The notes under the pieces: model-generated
What the model saw: the letters and a program-made list of their open reading frames with translations, nothing else
Told to the model about the DNA's origin: nothing
Database searches by the model: none
NCBI GenBank assembly: GCA_025506515.1
Contig: CM046442.1
Location: 107,549,991-107,613,990, forward strand
DNA: 64,000 nt
Reading direction: 5' to 3'
Source: Flaveria trinervia
Lineage: Eukaryota > Streptophyta > Magnoliopsida > Asterales > Asteraceae
Program-made: the position numbers and the translations under genes
In this document: in pieces, positions 11,912-24,171 of the stretch
How positions within the stretch are numbered: position 1 is the first letter of the stretch
Layout of the letters: the number at the start of each line of letters is the position of its first letter

Positions 11912-12465
11912 CTAGGCTTAATGTAATACACCTGATATGTTGTAAACACATGAAACTGGGTCATTCACAGGAGCATATGCGAATGAGACTCAGTCGTATG
12001 ACTGATCCATGCTAATGGCCCAGCCGTGTGACTGAGAGATGCGATTGGGACATTCGTAAGACTGAACCATAAGTATGATCCAGTCGTACGATTGAACCAT
12101 ACGCATGGTCCAGTTGTACGATTGAACCATACGCATGGTCCAATCGCACGAATGGGCCCAGTCGCATCTAATATGGGTCGAGGCCTATATATACCAGTTT
12201 CAATGTGTAGAGAGATAAGGGTTTTGAGAGGAGTCTGCCCGGGGGCCTAGGGCTGCTGATGAGAGGGGAGATCATGCTCGATCTCCCCTTGTCAAGAGTC
12301 CTGATTCTTATGTTGTAACAAGCTTGTAATCGTTAGGTTTTATCAATGAAACCATTAAATTATAGTTCGTGTTATTGATTGTCTCTTGGTGTTTGCTGTT
12401 GTTTATCCTTCCGTCAAGAACATGCTCGGATGTTTATCGATCCATACGACTTCATAAAAGCCGTA
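11912..12465 (+). other. LTR-like fragment of unassigned retrotransposon
   Basis: Several 25-35-bp imperfect repeats with facing CCATACGCATGG and TCGTACGA-type half-sites occur at about 11985-12165. A TATA box (CCTATATATACC) lies near 12187 and a transcribed-looking leader runs to about 12400. It joins the gypsy integrase abruptly at about 12465. I could not match it to another LTR in the window. Confidence 0.45.
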
Positions 12466-13560
12466 TGGGAAGATCCAACCTTTGGATATACCGGAATGGA
12501 AGTGGGAGTGCATCACCATGGATTTCATTACGAAGTTGCCGCGTACCCCGAAAGGGAATGATGCCATATGGGTGATTGTTGACCACCTGACGAAGAGTGC
12601 TCACTTCCTACCGATCCGTGAGACATATTCATCTAAGAGGTTGGCTGACCTATTCATCAAGGAAATTGTAACTCGTCATGGTGTGCCGATGTCCATTGTG
12701 TCTGATCGTGACACCCGGTTTACATCTAAATTTTGGAAGAAATTCCACGATGCTATGGGGACGAGGTTACATATTAACACGGCTTACCATCCCCAGACTG
12801 ATGGTCAGTCAGAGAGGACCATTCAGACATTGGAGGACATGCTTCGGGAATGTATGATTGATTTTGAGGGAAGTTGGGATGACCACCTACTGTTAGCCGA
12901 ATTCTCATACAACAACAGTTATCATGCCAGTATCGGTATGCCACCTTATGAGATGCTATATGGTAGGAGATGCAGAACACCCGTTTGTTGGGGTGATATT
13001 GATCAGAAAGAACTAGGAAAGGTCGAGGTAATCGAGGCTACGACTGAGAAGCTTGAAAAGATCAAGGCCTTCATGAAGGCAGCCAAAGATAGACAGAAGT
13101 CATATGCTGATAAACGACGTAGACCGATTGAGTTTCATGTGGGTGACCGGGTTATGTTGAAGGTCTCACCTTGGAAGGGTATTATTTGATTCAGAAAGCG
13201 GGGCAAGTTGAACCCAAGGTATATAGGCCATTTCCGAATCATTGCTCGAGTAGGAGAGGTGGCCTATAGACTGGTGTTACCAGATGAGCTAAGTGGAATC
13301 CACCCGACATTCCGGGTATCTTATCTAAGGAAGTGCTTAGCGGATGAAGACATGATTGTTCCACTGGAGGATATCAAAGTAGACGAAATGCTCAATTATG
13401 TGGAGCAACCAGTGGCAATCATCGATAGAAAAGAGAAGAGGCGGAGAATAAAGTGGTTTCCCTTGTGCGTGTACAGTGGAAGCACAGGAAGGGATCTGAG
13501 TCAACGTGGGAGACTGAGGAAGAAATGAGACAGCATTATCCATGTTTGTTCGAGGAATAA
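12466..13560 (+). pseudogene. Ty3/gypsy chromovirus integrase C-terminal half, truncated
   Basis: The frame starts abruptly at PLDIPEWKWE and continues through the integrase core: MDFITKLPRT, VDHLTKSAHFLPI, HGVPMSIVSDRDTRFTS, YHPQTDGQSERTIQ, NNSYHASIGMPPYEMLYG. The GPY/F-like region is IGHFRI with HPTFRVSYLRKC. A chromodomain-like tail reads VQWKHRKGSESTWE. A stop and frame change lie at about 13188 and another frameshift at about 13455. Protease, RT and RNase H are absent, removed at the 12465 junction. A purine tract (13585-13596) and LTR follow, so this is the 3' end of a gypsy element of Del/Tekay-like type. Confidence 0.88.
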
Positions 13561-13597
13561 CAGGTTTCGGGGCAAAACCTATTTAAGGGGGTGGACT

Positions 13598-13832
13598 TGT
13601 AACACCGGTTATTTATCTATTTTGAAGCCGACGAAAGAAGAAAGAAATAAAATCTTAAGTCGAGGGACCAAACTCGCCAACGAAAGAAAGAAAGGGCGAG
13701 TGGGGGTATATAAGGGAAAGGGCAACCTTTACCCTCTCCCCACACCCACATTTTCAGCCATCAAAGAGGGGAAGAGAGAAAGAAGAGAAAAAGGGAGAAA
13801 AGGTTGGTTTAGGTAGATTCAAGCGGGCAAAA
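13598..13832 (+). repeat. gypsy 3' LTR, left part
   Basis: TGTAACACC follows AAGGGGGTGGACT, a standard gypsy purine-tract/LTR junction. A TATA box (GTATATAAGG) lies near 13706. The LTR is broken at about 13832 by copia sequence and resumes at 24085. Confidence 0.8.
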
Positions 13833-14526
13833 GGGGTAGAGACCTTCTCCTTCTCCCACCTTCATTAATGGTGAGAACGGGTAAAACCCTTTTACCCATT
13901 CCCGCCTCAGCTGATTTGAGCATCGAATGAAGTTCATTTATGGTCTTGTCCCATCCATTCATGTTGTAATTCATGACGAATGCCTCAAACCTTTTAGTTA
14001 GGCCATTAAGGATCAAATCCATGGCCAACTCCTTTGAGACAAGACAATTTAGCCTTTGAAGGCGGTCGATGTGGCTTTTCATCTTAAGAACATAAGATGA
14101 AACTGTTTGGGATTCTTCCATCCGACATGCATGAAGCGCTCGAACCATTTCGAAGCGCTCCACTCTAGCTTGTTTGCTGGAACGTTTCCCGCAACTGAGT
14201 GATCATGTCATAGGCTCCATGGAGCTCATACTCCTTTTGGAGTTCGGGTGTCATACTTGCTAACATTAAGAAAGAGACTTGGACGGAGTCTTCCACATAT
14301 TTAACCCAATCATTATAGGCCCCCACATCCTCCTCGTTAGGTTCATCGGAATGGGATCATCAAGAATGTAGGCCCGCCTTTCTTGCTTGAGAACAATTCT
14401 CAAGTTGCGGTACCAATCCATGAAGTTGTTACGTGTTAGACGATCCCTTTGAAGGATCGCCCTAAGGGATTGGTTGTTTTGGTTAGGAACATCATTATTA
14501 GCGTTGTTGTTGTCGGCCATGTACAA
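13833..14526 (-). pseudogene. partial gag of the second copia unit
   Basis: It starts MYMADNNNANN at 14526, whereas the sister copy starts MADNNNANN. It reads the copia gag domain (FMDWYRNLRIVLKQERR, MVRALHACRMEESQ, SSYVLKMKSHIDRLQ, DLILNGLTKRFEAF). Frameshifts break it after DDPIP and near 14170. It ends at GGRRRRS, before the zinc knuckle, where gypsy LTR sequence begins. Confidence 0.85.
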
Positions 14527-15935
14527 GATTTTACAAAGTCCATTTTAGTAATCGCTGATATAATTGTATATCTCATTTATTAATACCCTTATGTCTCATA
14601 GACTATTAATAAAAAATTTTAGAATCCAACGTTATATTTAAATATTGGTTAGGTGACCTTTATCCCATTATTTAAATAAACAAGGTAGTCATAAATGACA
14701 ATTGCAACCTATTGCAACTTCTAGTGGTATGGGATCGTTTGAACATCTTATGTTTATAATGGCATGTTTATCCCATCAACACCTTTTATAAAACACAATT
14801 TTAGGTGATCCATTCAATATATTTTATAAATCAAGTCGTCCTACTTACACACACGTATGAGTTTACTGCATAAGTGGTTAGGTGACCTTATGCCACAACA
14901 TGGTATTCTCACCTCAAGTTACAAGTTCCCTCAAAGTGGTTAGGTGACCTTTATCCCACTAAGAGTTTGCAAGTGACCTAAGTGTTGTGTAAAAGGATGG
15001 TGTTTAACTTGTTTTCAAAAGGGATTTATAATTTCACAATTCTTGTTTTAGAAAAGACCATGTACCATATGATTGTATGCATTCAACCATATGGTACCCA
15101 TTTGGTTCTTTTAATAAAACCCATTTTATTTTGCAAACCATTAACTCCTTTTATAGAACCATTCTATTTTCTTAATGATTTGTGAACCAATTTCTTGTTA
15201 TAGCTTGTTCTAGCTGATGGTTTGTTAATCACATCCAAATATTCAAAACAAAACAACATCATAAGCATTCAACCAAGCATAACCAAAACAATGCATATAT
15301 GCATAACAAAGCATACTAAGTTGAGCACTTGTTTAGCCAAAACAAGTGTGTCAAAAGGTCTTTTCCTAAGGGTTAAGAACATGACACATGGTTGACAAAA
15401 GGAACTCCCACTTGAAACCACATCTTCAAGCATTCTCTTTGTCCATATTTTCTTCAAGTCTTGATCTTGAGCATCCTTACAAAATATGTATCCTAATACA
15501 TTTTCTAGTAAAGATAAACTCTATTCTATTTATTACAAACCATATGAATGAATAGATTACAAAACAAGACTGAAACAAACAAAAAAAAATATGCCCAAAT
15601 GAATATAACATGACAACCAATCATTCAATCCAATGGTCTAGGCTTTGTTATGCATAATCAACAACAACATGTTCAAACATACACAAGATAATCGATTTTG
15701 CAGCCCTTAGAGCCCATGTTCTTGGCCAACATAAACCAAGAACAAATGGGTTTAGAACATATAAACAAACATCTAATAATCTAGAGTTTTAAAGATCCTT
15801 ATATGCATAAAGTAGCATCTTTAAAACACCCAAAAAAGGGGGCAAAATCCAGCCCTCTAACTCACGGATTTAGGGGTCTAGCACCACAAAACCGTGAACT
15901 AGTAAGAGAGAAAACATGTATGCATATGTATAAGT
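14527..15935 (-). other. copia leader between primer site and gag (second unit)
   Basis: About 1.4 kb of untranslated sequence with no supported coding region, closely matching 21699-23110. The phrase GGTTAGGTGACCTTTATCCCA or close variants recurs four times (14648-14955 on the + strand). Confidence 0.6.
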
Positions 15936-15949
15936 GGCTCTTGATGCCA
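15936..15949 (-). promoter_or_regulatory. primer binding site, second unit
   Basis: The minus strand reads TGGCATCAAGAGCC one base after the LTR end. It resembles the initiator-Met tRNA site TGGTATCAGAGC with one extra base and one change. Confidence 0.65.
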
Positions 15950-15950
15950 T

Positions 15951-16690
15951 TGAAGGGGATTAACATGTTTATCAAAGCTCATATTCTCTTGTGTTATATG
16001 AAAACGCAGCGGATTTATATTTTAAAACATGTTAATAAGATGATTATTAAACCCATTTAATAAAGAACCCCAAGCCATGGATCATTATACAAATGCATAC
16101 AACAAAGGACATAAGATACTTAGAAGTATATACAACCTTGTAGCTTCCAAAAACCCAAAGATGAGAGCTGTGAAAGATGACTTTGTGGCTGAGTTTTCAA
16201 CCAAGAAAACCTCAAGGAGTGATACCCCAAGCTTGTACAAACACCTTCCTTTGCTAGGGCTTGCAACACCAACTTGAAGAGCTCTCCTCTTGTGAATCTT
16301 TTCAGCCAAGAACACTTCTTTTCAGCCAAGAACACTTCTTTTCAAAGCTGAAAATTCCTGATTCCTTTTGCTCAAAACCGAGATTTTTGAGTAAGAAAAG
16401 AGAGAGAGCTTCTCTTGTGTGTGTGTAAGAGAATGAAGAGTATGCAAGAGTGTTCTTGAGTGGAGTTATTGCATGGCCTTGGAACCAAAAAAGGGGGTTA
16501 TCCAAGACCAAAGGGGCGGCCGATTTGGCTCCCTTTTGTCTCCATCATGTTTCAAAATTTTAAAAAAATATATATATATACTCTTGCATCCTTATAATGT
16601 AAAATTAAAACTTTTAATTATATCACTAACACACACACTATTATTTGTCATTGTTTAACTAATTTAAAAATGAACAAATAATCCCATATG

Positions 16691-16732
<42 letters not shown>

Positions 16733-16924
16733 TGTTCATTTGCAAAAGCAATGATTTAGAAAACCCGGTTTCTAAATTGGTGGTTATATTTATTTGTTTT
16801 GATCTAATCAACAAATAAGTATTTGTCGGTGTTTGTTTGGCTTGTTATGGGTATGACCCGACTTGGATCATATCACACTAGCCACATCAATTTAATATGT
16901 ATCTTGGGCAGATCAATTCTTTCA
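15951..16924 (-). repeat. copia LTR (middle, shared)
   Basis: The 974-bp LTR reads TGAAAGAATTGATCTGCCC at its start (16924) and ends CCCCTTCA at 15951 on the minus strand. A purine tract (AAGTGGGAG) lies just upstream at 16927-16935. Compared with the other copy it has an extra 20-bp tandem duplication at about 16300-16340 and a different (TA)n length at 16699-16727. Confidence 0.88.
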
Positions 16925-17629
16925 ATCTCCCACTTGCACAAGATTCATAGAAGATTGATGCAAGCAGCAAATAACGCCTAGCAACGGTTTGCTACCCCTA
17001 ATGTATATGACTAAGTGCCATTCAATAACATCATCCTTTTCAAGTACCTTACTTGAAAATGTTTTAGGTGAATTAATCATCTATCCTTTTGTTACAGATG
17101 TCATGTTAAATCCAAGAGACACAGAATTGTCATTCTCTGATGATTTAACTTTAATAGGCCTTAGACATCTAACTCTCAACGAATAAGAGGAACAAATTCA
17201 TCTTGACTACATACGTCTCTCACAATCACCTCATGTCATACCTGAACTCAGCCTTATGTACTGCCTTTTCAGAACAGCAAAGGACTAAGTCAAAGTACAA
17301 TACTTGGTGAATATCAAGACCCAATATGTATCTCAGGTCTGAGGATACAATGATATTCGCCTTTACTCAAAATCTCTTATGACTAATCAGAAAGATTCCA
17401 TGCAGAAATAATTGAGAGTGGGTCAGTCCAATATCTATATCCCATAGACATCAATGAACCTTTGGTAGCAACCTCTTGCTCTATATTCATACTTATGAAT
17501 ATCAACCAATCCAAGTTCATTATAGTCTTACATTCATGGTTGTTCCCACAAGTATGATCGACTACGGACGTTGAGAATAATTCATTTATTCACGGATTTA
17601 AACATGCTAAAATAGAAGAACAAATGAAA
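16925..17629 (-). other. 3' non-coding region of the copia with polypurine tract
   Basis: This lies between the end of RNase H and the LTR. Apart from the purine tract beside the LTR I see no coding sequence or clear repeats in it. Confidence 0.6.
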
Positions 17630-20600
17630 TTATAACCATATAATTAAGTCAAATAACATTAGTTCCAATATCCAAATACAAAATACAACATCAAACCCAG
17701 TCACTAGAATATCTAAGTCCCATGGCACAAACATGACCTTCATGCTTTGCCTTTTCAAGGAGCTTTGTGAGTGGATCCGCAACGTTTTATCAGTGTGGAC
17801 TTTGCGAATACATATCTTTCCTTTTTCAACTTCATCCCTTATGTAGTTGAATCTCCGTTCAATGTGCCGAGTCTTTTGATGAGCACGAGGTTCCTTGATT
17901 TGAACAATCGCACCCTCGTTGTCACAAAAAATCCTAGGGGATCCTGAATGGAAGGGACTACCCCTAGATCGGCTATGAATTTCTTCAGCCATGCAGCTTC
18001 CTGTGCTGCCATTGAAGCGGCGACGTATTCTGACTCTGTAGTGGACAACGCTACGACTTCTTCTTTGAGCTTTTCCAAGAAACAGCTCCCCCATTCAGAA
18101 TAAAGATGTACCCCGATTGAGATCGTGAATCATCACGATCGGTTTGGAAACTCGCATCCGTGTAACCTTTTACAACGAGTTCCTCTTCACCAGACCCGTA
18201 GATCAAGAACATGTCCTTAGTCCTCCTTAGGTACTTCAGAATGTTCTTGACAGCCATCCAATGACTGTCACCAGGATTTTGCTGGTATCTACTTGTCATG
18301 CTTAAAGCGCATGACACGTCTGGTCTAGTGCATATCATTGCATACATGATGGATCCTATAGCAGATGCATATGGGATTGCCTTCATTCTATTTTGCTCTT
18401 CCTTTGAGCTTGGACATTGAGTCGTACTCAATATTGTCCCTCTCTGAATAGGTACAGTACCTTTCTTAGAGTTTTCCATCTTGAACCTTTCCAAGATTTT
18501 GTCAATGTATGCACTTTGATTCAAACCAATTAGCCGTCTTGATCTATCCCTATAGATCTTTATTCCCAGAATATAGGCGGCTTCACCAAGATCCTTGATG
18601 GAAAAACAACTTCCAAGCCAGGTTTTTACACCTTCCATGGTTGGAATGTGTTTCCAAACAGTAGTATGTCATCAACATATAATACTAGGAAGGTTATTGT
18701 GCTCCCACTAGCCTTCTTATACACGCAAGCCTCATCAGTGTTTTTGATGAAGCCAAATTTCTTTACTTCATCATCAAAATGGTGATTCCAACTTCTTGAT
18801 GCTTGTTTCAATCCATAGATTGATTTCATTAACTTGCATACTTTATTAGGATATTTTGGATCGACAAAACCTTCAGGCTGAACCATATAGACATCTTCCT
18901 CAAGATATCCATTTAGGAAAGCGGTTTTGACATCCATTTGCCAAATCTCATAATCATAATGAGCTGCTATGGCAAACAATATCCTTATAGACTTAAGCAT
19001 TGCAACAGGTGAGAAGGTTTCATCATAATCAACCCTTTGAGTTTGAGTGAAACCCTTTGCTACAAGTCTAGCTTTGTAAGTATCCAAGTTTCCATGCATA
19101 TCAGTTTTCTTCTTGAAAACCCACTTACTTCCAACTATTTTGGAATTAAGAGGTGGCACAACAAGTTCCCAAACTTGATTGTCATACATGGATTGCATCT
19201 CAACATTCATGGCCTCAAGCCATTTGTCACAATCCAAATTGGACACTGCATCATGATATGTGGTTGGTTCATCTGAATCCACCACATAGCATCCATCCAT
19301 GAAAAATCCGTATCTGTCAGGTGGATTACTAGTTCTACCACTTCTGCGAACGTTTTGTGTGTATCGATCAACCGCTTGATCATCCTCAACATCCTCACGT
19401 TGAGTGCTAGTTTCAACCAAACGTGCACCGGGCTGTGTTTCTTGATCCTCCTCAAGATCCACTGTTCTACTGCCAGTTCCTTCATAAGGAACTTTGTTTC
19501 TAAGAACTCACCCTTTCTGGCAACAAACACATTTTGTTCCAGTGGGTCATAGAAATAATATCCCATAGAATCTCTAGGATATCCAACAAAGATACACTTG
19601 GTGGATCGGACATCTAATTTGTTTGGGGTGGGAGTCTTAACATAAGCCTCACAACCCTAGACCCTTAAGTACGATAGGAATGGAACTCTTCAATGCCATA
19701 TCTCAAAAGGGGTCTTTTCACCTTTTTGGTTGGGGCGATATTCAGAATACGGGTCGCGGAGAGCAAAGCAAAACCCCAGAATGATAGAGGTAATGTGCTT
19801 CTAGCCATCATAGATCGAACCATATCCAATAAGGTTCGATTCCTCCTCTCAGACACACCATTATGTTGTGGTGTTCCAGGTAGAGTGAGTTGTGAGACAA
19901 TCCCACAACTCCTAAGATGATCTTGAAAAACATCACTTAGGTATTCACCACCTCTATCGGTGCGGAGAATTTTAATTGACTTGTTGAGTTGATTTCCACT
20001 TCATTCTTGAAGATTTTGAACATTTCAAAAGCTTCATCTTTGTGCCTTAATAAGTACACGTACCCATAGCGACTATAATCGTCGGTAAAGGTAATGAGGT
20101 ATCTTTCACCATTCCTAGTCATTGGCTTAAAAGGACCACATACATCCGAATGTATGATACCTAATAAATCTTTTGCCCTTTCGTTAGTTCCACTACAAGG
20201 TGCCTTAGTCATTTTTCCTTGTAAACAAGATTCACATACATCAAATGAATCACATTCATTTGTTTTTAAGAGACCATTCTTTTGAAGTGTTTGTATATGT
20301 TTCTTGTTTATATGACCAAGACGGTAATGCCAAAGGTAGGTATCACTCAAATCTAATTTGAGTCTTTTGGTGGTTGCTTGGTATATTGAGCTATCATATT
20401 GTACGTTTTCATGAACCAATTCATAAATACCATTACAAGGTATAGCCTTAAAATAAAATACATGATTTAAAGAAACATGAATATCATTGTCAACAAACTT
20501 GAAATCATAATCATATTGTCTTAAACGGGAAACAGAAATTATGTTCCTAGTCAAACTAGGAGCATATAATACATTGTTTAAAATAACTTCCAAGCCACTT

Positions 20601-20869
20601 GGAAGCTTCAAAATGTAGTCCTTGGGCTTCAACGTGAACCTTTGCACCATTGCCCATGAAGAGACTTATTTCCCTTTTGCATAATGCTCATTTCTTTTGA
20701 ACCCCTGCAATAAATTGCAAATGTGAGTTCCACATCCGGTATCTAATACCCATGTGTTAGAAGAAATAACATTTAGCTCAACATGTATCATGTAAATTAT
20801 ACCTGAGGTTTGCCCGCATCCCTCTTTTCTCTCAACTCTTTGAGATAGACTGGACAATTTCTCATCCAA
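17630..20869 (-). pseudogene. copia pol (TNT1-like): protease to RNase H, frameshifted
   Basis: On the minus strand it reads protease (WVLDTGCGTHICN, about 20770-20730), pre-integrase (LWHYRLGHINKKHI, then CESCLQGKMTKAPC), and integrase (HSDVCGPFKP, DDYSRYGYVYL; then SERRNRTLLDMVRSMM near 19850). RT (19462-18626) has KARLVAKGFTQ, VDYDETFSPVA and YVDDILLFG. RNase H (to about 17700) has STTESEYVAAS. Breaks occur near 20660, 19930, 19650, 19480, 18640, 18070 and 17800. Sequence style and the gag are those of TNT1-type copia elements. Not functional as written. Confidence 0.9.
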
Positions 20870-21698
20870 TGCCCTATCTCACCATATTTAAAGCATGGGT
20901 CGTTAACAGCAACCTTTTGCTTCTTCTCCTTGGGCTTCAGAGGTTCCGCCCTAACAACCATCTTCCCCTTTCCCTTTGAGTGCCCCTTTCCTTTGGCAAC
21001 AGTTGCCTTAGGAGGGGGTAGAGACCTTCTCCTTCTCCCACCTTCATTAATGGTGAGAACGGGTAAAACCCTTTTACCCATTCCCACCTCAGCTGATTTG
21101 AGCATCGAATGAAGTTCATTTATGTCTTGTCCCATCCATTCATGTTGTAATTCATGACGAATGCCTCAAACCTTTTAGTTAGGCCATTAAGGATCAAATC
21201 CGTGGCCAACTCCTTTGAGACAGGACAATTTAGCCTTTGAAGGCGGTCGATGTGGCTTTTCATCTTAAGAACATAAGATGAAACTGTTGGGATTCTTCCA
21301 TCCGATATGCATGAAGCGCTCGAACCGTTTCAAAGCGCTCCACTCTAGCTTGTTGCTGGAACGTTTCCCGCAACTGAGTGATCATGTCATAGGCTCCATG
21401 GAGCTCATACTCCTTTTGGAGTTCGGGTGTCATACTTGCTAACATTAAGCAAAAGACTTGGACGGAGTCTTCCACATATTTAATCCAATCATTATAGGCC
21501 CCCACATCCTCCTCGTTAGGTTCATCGGGAATGGGATCATCAAGAATGTAGGCCCGCCTTTCTTGCTTGAGAACAATTCTCAAGTTGCGGTACCAATCCA
21601 TGAAGTTGTTAGGTGTTAGACGATCCCTTTGAAGGATCGCCCTAAGGTATTGGTTGTTTGGTTAGGAACATCATTATTAGCGTTGTTGTTGTCGGCCA
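20797..21698 (-). pseudogene. copia gag, 5' unit
   Basis: It starts MADNNNANNDVPN at 21698, continues through FMDWYRNLRIVLKQERRAYI, and ends with a basic linker and zinc knuckle CFKYGEIGHWMRNC. The second Cys of CX2CX4HX4C is Tyr, so this knuckle would not bind zinc normally. Frameshifts lie at about 21655, 21280 and 21125. The gag would package the element RNA. Confidence 0.88.
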
Positions 21699-23110
21699 TT
21701 ACACAGTCCATTTTAGTAATCGTTGATATAATGTATATCTCATTTATTAATACCCTTTATGTCATAGACTATTAATAAATAAAATTTTAGAATCCAACGT
21801 TATATTTAAATATTGGTTAGGTGACCTTTATCCTATTATTTAAATAAACAAGGTAGTCATAAATGACAATTGCAACCTATTGCAACTTCTAGTGGTATGG
21901 GATCGTTTGAACATCTTATGTTTATAATGGCATGTTTATCCCATCAACACCTTTTATAAAACACATTTTAGGTGATCCATTCAATATATTTTATAAATCA
22001 AGTCGTCCTACTTACACACACGTATGAGTTTACTACATAAGTGGTTAGGTGACCTTTATGCCACAAACATGGTATTCTCACCTCAAGTTACAAGTTCCCT
22101 CAAAGTGGTTAGGTGAACTTTATCCCACTAAGAGTTTGTAAGTGACCTAAGTGTTGTGTAAAAGGATGGTGTTTAACTTGTTTTCAAAAGGGATTTATAA
22201 TTTCACAATTCTTGTTTTAGAAAAGACCATGTACCATATGATTGTATGCATTCAACCATATGGTACCCATTTGGTTCTTTTAAATAAAACCCATTTTATT
22301 TTGCAAACCATTAACTCCTTTTATAGAACCATTCTATTTTGCTTAATGATTTGTGAACCAATTCTTGTTATAGCTTGTTCTAGTTGATGGTTTGTTAATC
22401 ACATCCAAATATTCAAAACAAAACAACATCATAAGCATTCAACCAAGCATAACCAAAACAATGCATATATGCATAACAAAGCATACTAAGTTGAGCACAC
22501 TTGTTTAGCCAAAACAAGTGTGTCAAAAGGTCTTGTCCTAAGGGTTAAGAACATGACACATGGTTGACAAAAGGAACTCCCACTTGAAAACACATCTTCA
22601 AGCATCTCTTTGTCCATCTTTTCTTCAAGTATTGATCTTGAGAATCCTTACAAAATATGTATCCTAATACATTTTTCTAGTAAAGATAAACTCCTATTCT
22701 ATTTATTACAAACCATATGAATGAATAGATTACAAAACAAGACTTGAAACAAACAAAAAAAAATATGCCCAAATGAATATAACATGACAACCAATCATTC
22801 AATCCAAATGGTCTAGGCTTTGTTATGCATAATCAACAACAACATGTTCAAACATACACAAGATAATCGATTTTGGCAGCCCCTTAGAGCCCATGTTCTT
22901 GGCCAACATAAACCAAGAACAAATGGGTTTAGAACATATAAACAAACATCTAATAATCTAGAGTTTTAAAGATCCTTATATGCATAAAGTAGCATCTTTA
23001 AAACACCCAAAAAAGGGGGCAAAATCCAGCCCTCTAACTCACGGATTTAGGGTGTCTAGCACCACAAAACCGTGAACTAGTAAGAGAGAAAACATGTATG
23101 CATATGTATA
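21699..23110 (-). other. copia leader between primer site and gag (5' unit)
   Basis: Untranslated counterpart of 14527-15935, differing by scattered one-base indels and substitutions. No coding sequence is supported. Confidence 0.6.
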
Positions 23111-23113
23111 AGT

Positions 23114-23127
23114 GGCTCTTGGTGCCA
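23114..23127 (-). promoter_or_regulatory. primer binding site, 5' unit
   Basis: TGGCACCAAGAGCC on the minus strand, one base after the LTR end. It is one substitution away from the copy at 15936-15949. Confidence 0.65.
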
Positions 23128-23128
23128 T

Positions 23129-24084
23129 TGAAGGGGATTTAACATGTTTATCAAAGCTCATATTCTCTTGTGTTATATGAAAACGCAGTGGATTTATATT
23201 TTAAAACATGTTAATAAGATGATTATTAAACCCATTTAATAAAGAACCCCAAGCCATGGATCATTATACAAATGCATACAACAAAGGACATAAGATACTT
23301 AGAAGTATATACAACCTTGTAGCTTCCTAAAACCCAAAGATGAGAGCTGTGAAAGATGACTTTGTGGCTGAGTTTTCAACCAAGAAAACCTCAAGGAGTG
23401 ATACCCCAAGCTTGTACAAACACCTTCCTTTGCTAGGGCTTGCAACACCAACTTGAAGAGCTCTCCTCTTGTTGAATCTTTTCAGCCAAGAACACTTCTT
23501 TTCAAAGCTGAAAATTCCTGATTCCTTTTGCTCAAAACCGAGATTTTTGAGTAAGAAAAGAGAGAGAGCTTCTCTTGTGTGTGTGTAAGAGAATGAAGAG
23601 TATGCAAGAGTGTTCTGAGTGGAGTTATTGCATGGCCTTGGAACCAAAAAAGGGGGGTTATCCAAGACCAAAGGGGCGGCCGATTTTGGCTCCCTTTTGT
23701 CTCATCATGTTTCAAATTTTAAAAAAATATATATATACTCTTGCATCCTTATAATGTAAAATTAAACCATTTTAATTTTATATCACTAACACACACACTA
23801 TTATTTGTCATTGTTTAACTAATTTAAAAATGAACAAATAACCATATGAACAAATATATATATATATATATATAATATATATATATAAACTTGTTCATTT
23901 GCAAAAGCAATGATTTAGAAAACCCGGTTTCTAAATTGGTGTTTATATTTATTTGTTTTGATCTAATCAACAAATAAATATTTGTCGGTGTTTGTTTGGC
24001 TTGTTATTGGGTATGACCCGACTTGGATCATATCACACTAGCCACATCAATTTAATATGTATCTTGGGCAGATCAATTCTTTCA
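23129..24084 (-). repeat. copia 5' LTR
   Basis: The 956-bp LTR matches 15951-16924 along its length. It starts TGAAAG at 24084 and ends CCTTCA at 23129 (minus strand). A (TA)n tract lies at about 23855-23888. Beyond 24084 the interrupted gypsy LTR resumes. Confidence 0.88.
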
Positions 24085-24171
24085 ATTTTTGAATGTTTCC
24101 GCTGCAATATTTTAGTAAGATAAAGGAAAATGTATGTTTTAGGTGCGGCGTCCCGGGAACGGGGCCTTACA
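24085..24171 (+). repeat. gypsy 3' LTR, right part
   Basis: This 87-bp piece ends GGGACGGGGCCTTACA-like (actual end GGGGCCTTACA), mirroring the TGTAAC start at 13598 as gypsy LTR ends do. Together with 13598-13832 it makes a 322-bp LTR split by the copia. Confidence 0.75.

Larger units (their letters stand above)
13833..24084 (-). mobile_element. copia element with extra downstream LTR-adjacent copy (tandem)
   Basis: Read on the minus strand: 5' LTR (24084-23129), primer site, leader, gag, pol, purine tract, second LTR (16924-15951), primer site and leader again, then a second partial gag ending at 13833. The two LTR-leader-gag segments (13833-16924 and 21015-24084, about 3.1 kb each) are close to identical in order and sequence. 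A normal insertion ends at its 3' LTR, so this is a tandem element sharing the middle LTR, truncated in its second gag. It sits inside the gypsy LTR. Confidence 0.85.

Noticed and set aside
12369..12575. Plus-strand 68-residue frame upstream of the gypsy integrase
   Set aside because: It crosses the junction at about 12465 and its second half is the integrase in the wrong frame.
16699..16727. (TA)n tract as a promoter
   Set aside because: It is a variable-length microsatellite inside the copia LTR (also at 23855-23888), with no positional support as a TATA box.
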